Shown: one piece after another, positions 8,392 through 13,624 of the stretch | Layout of the letters: each line of letters begins with the position of its first letter | Position numbering within the stretch: position 1 is the stretch's first letter | Assembly: GCA_027604685.1 (NCBI GenBank) | Contig: JADHYX010000089.1 | Location: forward strand, 51,805-65,428 | Direction of reading: 5' to 3' | DNA length: 13,624 nucleotides | From: Lobulomyces angularis | Taxonomy: Eukaryota > Chytridiomycota > Chytridiomycetes > Lobulomycetales > Lobulomycetaceae | The notes under the pieces: generated by a model | Told to the model about the DNA's origin: nothing | What the model saw: the letters and a program-made list of their open reading frames with translations, nothing else | The model's database searches: none | Made by a program: the position numbers and the translations under genes

Positions 8392-9143
8392 TTATAATAA
8401 ATTTGGATATAATCTAATAAATTCTCTTCCTTCTCCTCTTTCTCTATAAAAACCTTTTATATTTTCCCTTGTTAATTTTCTACAAGATTCTTTAACTACT
8501 AATCTAACTTCCTGTTTTCCTGCATCGGATAAAGTATTGGTTTCTAATATTTGTTTTTATTGTTCCGAAAGCTAATTCAATTGTATTAAAATATTTTCCT
8601 TGAGGTGGTAAAAATAAAACTTTAGCTCCTTTTGATTCAACTAATTCTTTTGCTTCTGGATTATAGTGTTGTTTTTTTGGATTTAAACATCTGCCTGCTT
8701 TCTTGCAGGTAATTTCTAGTTTCATCAAGTATTCTCTCATTTGGATAATTTTCTGGTTCATCTGATATTTTTTTCCTTGTAAAATTTTCTTTTTTAAGAT
8801 AAGTTGTAACAGTTCGAGGTTTAATTTCGTTATTCAAATAAGCTGAACCTTGTTCATTCGTTGCAGTTGGATTTTGATTATAAAATTCAAGTAATAGCTG
8901 TTTTTTAGTGTTGTCGAGTTTAGGTTTTCTTCCAGTTTTTTTTAATGGTTTGACATTTTTAATTGTTTCCCATTGTTTTCTCCAAGTAAAAAAAGTAGTT
9001 CGAGATATTTTAAAATTGTTGAGTATAGTTGAAATTGAATCACCTTTTCGAAATGCATATAATGCAGTTAACTTAACATCTTCAGTATGATGTTTCTTAT
9101 TTGTTTTGTGGTGGTATTCTTGAGAAAGTGAGGAATTAAACAT
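8392..9143 (-). pseudogene. IS630/Tc1-like DDE transposase, internally deleted and frameshifted
   Basis: Likely start is ATG at 9143 (MFNSSLSQEYHH). Residues about 18-60 form a helix-turn-helix (SISTILNNFKISRTTFFTWRK). A GRKPKLD hinge and a second winged-helix region follow, ending at ENYPNERILDETRNYL (about 8713). The frame then shifts near 8670-8715. Reading resumes with HYNPEAKELVESKGAKVLFL, then LPPQGKYFNTIELAFGTIK, the conserved end of the DDE domain with the third catalytic Glu. A second shift near 8530-8550 leads to a C-terminus that ends at TAA 8394-8392. The stretch that should hold the first Asp (FIDE-type) and second Asp (DNAxxH-type) is missing, some 70 or more residues by comparison with the family. 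The enzyme cannot be active. Confidence 0.85.
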
Positions 9144-9194
9144 TTTTTTGAATTTCAATAATTTAGACACCGATTGTCCACACAGAAAAAAAAA

Positions 9195-9205
9195 ATTTAT
9201 TGCCA
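9195..9205 (-). repeat. Right inverted terminal repeat
   Basis: ATTTATTGCCA on the plus strand, the reverse complement of 7721-7731. It is followed outward by ATTATTAAC and inward by an A-run and CTGTGTGGACAATCGG (read on the minus strand). Confidence 0.5.
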
Positions 9206-9630
9206 ATTATTAACAATAAATTTAATTTGAATCCTAACTTAACATGAATTGAAATTTTTATCCACTTGTGTAACAATGTTTGACTGGGGGTTTTTGAAAC
9301 AATTTTTTGTATATTACTGCGAAAAAATTCAACATTATATCTACTTTGACCCAAATGTAAAAATGTAATAGAGTTTCATTGTAATTTCACCGACAAGCAA
9401 CACTACATTTAACCAAATTTTAATCAAATTTTTAAACTCATCTCGAGCTGAAAAAAGTTAATTTAATATTCAACCTTTTTTTTTTTTATTTTTTGTTGGG
9501 AATAATAATATCCTTTTAATTTATTCTATTTCTGACGATACTTTATTTTTTTCTTTCAATTCAATTTTTTTTTATTTTGTCTTTGTTAAAATTTCTTGAT
9601 ATTTTACTTTATTTTTTTTAATAAACGGTC
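9206..9630. other. Non-coding spacer
   Basis: A/T-rich DNA between the transposon end and the next coding fragment. Stops occur in all frames and I found no gene, RNA or convincing repeat in it. Confidence 0.5.
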
Positions 9631-9867
9631 GTGCAGAGTTTATACGATGTTTTAAGAACATTAACTCCAGATACGTTCGATGATAAACTGAAGGGAAATT
9701 TTTCTAATGAAAAGATAGCTGTGACTTCTTATGAATCTTTTTTGACAACTTTGTTTGCACCAAAAAAACAAAAAAAACTAGTGTTGTCAAATACAATAAG
9801 GACGGATGGGATTAGACTGCAATTGTTGTTCTTCAACATTGAAAAATCCGCTTTATCGAAAGAATAA
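9631..9867 (+). pseudogene. Orphan coding fragment, possibly Fanzor/TnpB-like
   Basis: A 78-codon open frame with protein-like composition, closed upstream by TAA (9622) and ending in TAA (9865-9867). There is no ATG at the front; it starts just after a GTGCAG that could be an acceptor. It contains DVLRTLTPDTFDD and, near the end, LSNTIRTDGIRLQLLFF. The 'TDG followed by hydrophobics' pattern resembles a block seen in eukaryotic Fanzor (TnpB-like) nucleases, but one block is weak evidence. No RuvC or zinc-finger part follows; the next 900 bp are non-coding. I read it as a broken gene or one isolated exon. What it came from is uncertain. Confidence 0.4.
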
Positions 9868-10782
9868 TTTAAAAAAATAAAAATTAAGGTGTTTTTTTTT
9901 TTAAACTTTTTTTTACAAGAAAAATTTTTGACTGCATTTTTTTCCAGTCAAATTATTAGTATAATCTCATTTACTTAAAAAGTTACTGTGTGAATTGTGC
10001 GGTACTTTCAAATAAATTTTTTATTTTAATTTTTGATTTTACTTGTTCTCTAATTCAACTTCGTAAAAGTAAACTAGAGAAAACGCACACTAAATCCTTT
10101 CTTAAAGAATTGAAGTCGCGATGTTGAGATTAGAGTTTCATTTAATAGATTGTAAACAATAAGTATTAGTCTTTTTAATTGAACCTTTAAGCTGTAGATC
10201 GATAATTCATAACTATTTTAAAATTTAACTTAGTGAAATGAAATCGAACATAAGAATAAACTGGATTGATTTGTCGTTTGCATTAAAGGCTTCTGCCTTG
10301 ATGCAGTTTTGTGGAAATTTTTTATTTAGTAAGAAGGCAAATCAACTTTTAAAGTTGAATTGATAATTGAAAAAAATTTGATTCTATAATTATTTTTGAT
10401 TTAAAAAAAAGTAACTTTTCATCTTGGATCTTTTTTACAACTAAATTTAAGAAACCAAATCTTTAATTATTCAAGTTAGAATTTTTTTTTTTGAAAAAAA
10501 AAAAAAAAATTATTTTTTTGGTCAAACTAAATTTTAAAGTTCAGACACTTCACAATTTTAAATGCTAATAATTCTCTTACAATATTGGTAGAGAAAGTTA
10601 AAAAAAAATTAATTTTATTTTTTAAAATTTTTGTTTTATAAAAAGGTTTCATAAAAAATAATAATTTTTTTTTTGTTTTTTTTTTTAACTTAGTAATTTG
10701 TTAATTTTTTAAGAAACAATTAAATTATTTGTAGGTTTTCATCAAATTCGTTTCAAAAAATTTTTTACATACTTACCAAAAC
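9868..10782. other. Long non-coding stretch with hairpins
   Basis: No open frame of note on either strand. Composition is mixed: 10000-10370 is less homopolymeric than the rest and holds short inverted repeats. TTTGACTG at 9927-9934 pairs with CAGTCAAA at 9955-9962. TGCATTAAAGGC at 10279-10290 pairs with GCCTTGATGCA at 10295-10305. A near-palindrome TCAACTTTTAAAGTTGA lies near 10350. I do not recognise an snRNA, snoRNA or tRNA. The last 100 bp are probably the promoter and leader of the F-box gene. Confidence 0.45.
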
Positions 10783-11761
10783 ATGAAAAATTTTCCCATT
10801 GAAGTTGTTGAGCTGATTGCACAGTTTTTGGACTGGAAAGACTTTGTAAATTTATTTCAAACTCAAAAAAATTATTACTTGAATTTAAATTATAGCTCAA
10901 AACAAATTAAAGAAATTATTTTAAACGAAAAAATTAAAAATTTAAAAGTAAAAAAAAAATTTTTTAAAGTTTTAAATTTTAAATTTTTAAACTTGAATTT
11001 AAAAACCGATAAAGAGTTGCTAAATTACAGTATCAGATTAGAACTGGAGAATGAGTTTATGTATTTAATGAACTTTTTTAAAGTCGAAAATAGTCATTTA
11101 AAACTTTGCTGTGAATGTGGAAGTTTAAATATTGCCAGGATGCTACTTTTTCTAGGTGATTTGGACCCAAGTTACAATGACTTTATTGCTTTAAAAACTG
11201 CTCTTTATTATGGAAATTTTGATATTTTCAAGTTACTAATATCTGATGTTAGATCTTACTCGGAAAATATATTATTCTGGGCAAGGTGATTATTATATGA
11301 AACTATATTTGGATTTTTTATAATATCCAATAAAACAATATTTTTTTTGTTTAGTCAATTCAACACTGAAAATACAGTAAAAAGTTTAAAATTTATACTA
11401 AACAATCCCCAAGTTGACCCCTCAGCAAAGGATAACAGAGCGATTCGGTGGGCTTCTTATTACGACAATAGTCACGGATTGAAATCATTAATGATGGAAG
11501 AATCGGTAAATTTTTCTACAACATCCTATTCATTCGAAAATGTAAACTATTAGGTGGACCCTAGTGCTTGGGTAAATCGAGCCATTAAAAGTACCGAAAA
11601 TCCTTGTATAATCCAGCTGTACTGTTAAAATATTTTTCATATTTTTACATGTCATTTACATGTTTTATTTATAATTTTTTAAATTTTTTTTTAGACTGAT
11701 ATCTGATTACAGAGTTGATATTAAGCTAAATCGCGATAACCCCAAAAGATTGAACCTTTAA
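10783..11761 (+). CDS. F-box / ankyrin-repeat protein (4 exons, 261 aa)
   Basis: Exons: 10783-11285, 11355-11505, 11554-11618, 11695-11761. All joins are GT..AG and phase-consistent, 262 codons with TAA. Residues about 4-40 form an F-box (NFPIEVVELIAQFLDWKDFVNLFQ), which in known proteins docks on Skp1 in an SCF ubiquitin ligase. A Lys/Asn-rich helical linker follows. From about 105 there are degenerate ankyrin repeats (ENSHLKLCCECGSLNIARML; NPQVDPSAKDNRAIRWASYY; ESVDPSAWVNRAIK; LLISDYRVDIKLN). The 'VDPSAxxNxAIRWAS' style is typical of large ankyrin families in fungi and giant viruses. Likely role: substrate adaptor for ubiquitination; the substrate is unknown. It is shorter than many relatives and ends within a repeat, so the C-terminus may be trimmed. 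The third exon is only 65 nt. Confidence 0.8.
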
Positions 11762-12026
11762 GTAGTATTACTAGTAAGTTTTCATAGATTCACACTAAAA
11801 TTTTAAATTTCTTTAACAATAAAATGTATAGTTTCAAAATTTTAACTTAATTGCTTATTAAATATTGAAAAAAAAAAACCTATTTACTATAAAAAAGGTG
11901 ATAAATTGTTGGTAAAAAAAAAAATTATAGAATTATTATCAATTTTTAAATAGTTTTTTTGATATTGAGAAAAAATTTTCAAAAAAGCCATCTCAAAATT
12001 TTTTCAAACAATAAAGAAACTTAAAA

Positions 12027-13208
12027 ATGCAGTCAACGACGCAGAATCAAATTTTACCATATCCTAGGATAACTCATGAACTAAAACATAGTCATTCATT
12101 ACCTCAATTAAGTGAAAAAAGTTCTAAAGCAACTTTGCAGCAAAGTAACTGCAAATTGTTGAAAGGAATAAACTCGCCGTGGAGTTTTAGAAATTTACAT
12201 AAAATTGGTGAAATTGAGTATAACATAACAAAAAAACCTTTAATAAGTAAGGATAGATTATGGTATATATTACTTTTTTTTTTTTTAAATATATTTATTT
12301 TTTCTCTCAAACTTTTTTTTTTTTTTAGTTTAAAAGAAGAAAAAATAAAAGTCAATGGAGATTATAAAACCATTTATTTATTTAATGATCTGTTGATTGT
12401 TAGTTCAAATCTGGACAATTTTTCAGTAAAGTTAAATGACATCAAAATGAAACTTGATGAAAGTAGTAAGTTTAAAAAAAAAAAAATTTAAGCAAAATCT
12501 TTCAAAAAAGAATAAAAAAATTCTGAAGTTTTCAATATCTTATTTTTTTGTTACATAATTTAATTTTTTTTAGTTAAAAATTAATTTTTTTTTATTTTTT
12601 TTTTTATTATTTTATTTTTATTTTTTATTTTTAAATAAGATAAAAGTATAGTCCATGCAACGTTGGACTCAAATAAAGATTTAATTTTTTTGTTGGAGTT
12701 TAATTCAGCTATTAGCGCCAAGCAATTTTTTAACTTGTTTAAATTTACACTAGGTAAAAAAATTATTAAAATATGAATTGATTTTATTCTATTTAATTCA
12801 AAAACTAAAAAAAAAAAAAAAATAGAGGAATTGAATTTTAATTTGTTTCAAAAAAAAAAAAATTTGTCAAGTAATTATATTAATCCTGAAAACGAGGATT
12901 GGATATCAGATAAGATTGCCCCAATTTGTATGATATGTAATAAAACTAAATTTTCTTTGTTTGTAAGACGACACCACTGTCGAATATGTGGAAAAGTATG
13001 TTAATGTTCTTAGTTTATTTTATATTTTTTTTTTATTTTAATTTTTTTTTGTTTTAAACTTTTTTAGGTGATTTGCTATGCTTGCAGTAAATTTAATTCC
13101 CAGCTTAGTAAAAAAGATATAAAAAACTGGAAAATCTTGCCAAAGTATGATGATAAGGTGATTGAAAATTTAAATGTTAGATTATGCACCATTTGTAATA
13201 ATAATTAA
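12027..13208 (+). CDS. PH-FYVE domain protein (5 exons, 265 aa)
   Basis: Exons: 12027-12262, 12329-12465, 12640-12753, 12826-12995, 13068-13208; 798 nt, TAA stop. The N-terminal ~55 residues are Ser/Gln-rich and probably disordered. Residues about 60-165 form a PH domain of the type seen in DH-PH-FYVE proteins: GEIEYNITKK at the start, then KTIYLFNDLLIVSS, and a C-terminal helix (SAKQFFNLFKFTL). A FYVE zinc finger follows with all signature parts: WISD, two CxxC pairs around RRHHCRICG, then VICYACS and RLCTIC, giving eight Cys. FYVE domains bind PI3P on endosomes, so this is probably a membrane-trafficking protein. There is no DH or other catalytic domain. The exon 3 acceptor (AAATAAG) is weak and is the least certain join, though phase and domain pattern support it. 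Confidence 0.88.
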
Positions 13209-13472
13209 AAATAAAATAAAAATAAATATCGCCTTCTAGTGACTAGTTTATTTTTGATTGTACATAGTTTAAGAAAAAATCCAATCAGATAGAAAATAAA
13301 ATTAAATTTATTTCGACTTTTTACTTTTTTCTTAATAGCCATCCAAAAAATGTATTTTTTTTATTTTTTCAGAAAACAAATATTAGTCTGACAAAAAACG
13401 AAATTAAATTTAATGTTACACAAAAATTTTATCTCATACACCAGCACCATTTAAGGGAGAGAGCAGCAAAAA

Positions 13473-13546
13473 CTACTCAGGAATAATTGGAATAATAGCT
13501 CTTAAGAATCTTGCAGGACGACCTTCACCAGCCAACATCTCCTCTA
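13473..13546 (-). CDS. Probable terminal exon of a gene running off the window
   Basis: Minus-strand reading preceded by an acceptor-like TATAAG (13552-13547) and ending in TAG at 13475-13473. It encodes EEMLAGEGRPARF then LRAIIPIIPE. The base composition is clearly more even than the surroundings, as expected of coding DNA. The upstream end could join to a donor-like GAGA|GTATG at about 13611-13607, with the exon continuing outside the window. It converges on the PH-FYVE gene. I do not recognise the family; it could also start at the ATG at 13538 as a tiny frame, which is less likely. Confidence 0.45.
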
Positions 13547-13624
13547 CTTATAATGCTTATTATATATATTCATTTTTAAATGATATTTGTGTTTAGTTAA
13601 TTATTTCATACTCTCAAGAAAACA

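Larger units (their letters stand above)
7721..9205. mobile_element. Candidate two-gene DNA transposon (IS630/Tc1-like), decayed
   Basis: A 1485-bp stretch bounded by the inverted match TGGCAATAAAT (7721-7731 and 9195-9205). A second word, TGTCTAAATT, also occurs at both ends in inverted orientation but is offset by about 25 bp on the right. Inside are an unknown plus-strand gene and a minus-strand transposase relic, placed end to end 24 bp apart. The TIRs lie 62 bp from the transposase start and 110 bp from the other gene's start. I see no clear TA or other target-site duplication next to the TIRs, so the true ends may be slightly different. Confidence 0.5.

Noticed and set aside
8504..9143. 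Intron joining the two transposase frames into an intact enzyme
   Set aside because: No intron of this window's type lies at the junction, and the missing catalytic region is simply absent from the DNA.

Overview
This is eukaryotic nuclear DNA. It is extremely A/T-rich and full of poly-A/poly-T runs. The genes are split by short GT..AG introns, mostly 41-100 nt with T-rich 3' ends, and the standard genetic code gives clean reading frames. Stops used are TAA and TAG. The gene content is a secreted S41 protease of the CPAF-like type, a secreted DUF4360 protein, an F-box/ankyrin protein of the 'VDPSA' type, a PH-FYVE protein and a Tc1/IS630-like transposase. This fits an early-diverging, zoosporic-type fungus (chytrid, blastoclad or Rozella-like). 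That placement is inference from gene families and base composition; the window has no marker gene that fixes it.

Layout. (1) 207-2093, minus strand: a ten-exon gene I assembled by hand. It encodes an RRM, a run of three near-identical zinc-finger exons, eleven copies of an ITAExx hexapeptide, a fourth finger and a Cys-rich tail. (2) About 2094-2853: mostly non-coding, with one possible orphan exon on the minus strand. (3) 2854-3589, minus strand: a four-exon gene for a secreted DUF4360 protein. (4) 3590-4217: a divergent intergenic region with an unusually G/C-rich block carrying TGCGCA sites. (5) 4218-7555, plus strand: an eight-exon gene for a 955-residue secreted S41 peptidase with a His/Ser/Glu set of candidate catalytic residues. 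The protease and the DUF4360 protein both have signal peptides and share the upstream region, so they may be co-expressed secreted factors (inference).

(6) 7721-9205: a probable 1.5-kb DNA transposon bounded by an 11-bp inverted match. It carries an unknown plus-strand gene facing a decayed IS630/Tc1-like transposase. The transposase has lost the middle of its DDE domain and is frameshifted. (7) 9631-9867: an orphan coding fragment of an uncharacterised or possibly Fanzor-like protein. (8) 9868-10782: non-coding, with a few hairpins. (9) 10783-11761, plus strand: a four-exon F-box/ankyrin gene. (10) 12027-13208, plus strand: a five-exon compact PH-FYVE gene. (11) 13473-13546, minus strand: a likely terminal exon of a gene that continues beyond the window.

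All exon joins were chosen by hand from GT/AG sites, reading-phase agreement and the protein family pattern. None is supported by transcript data here. No tRNA, rRNA or CRISPR array was recognised.
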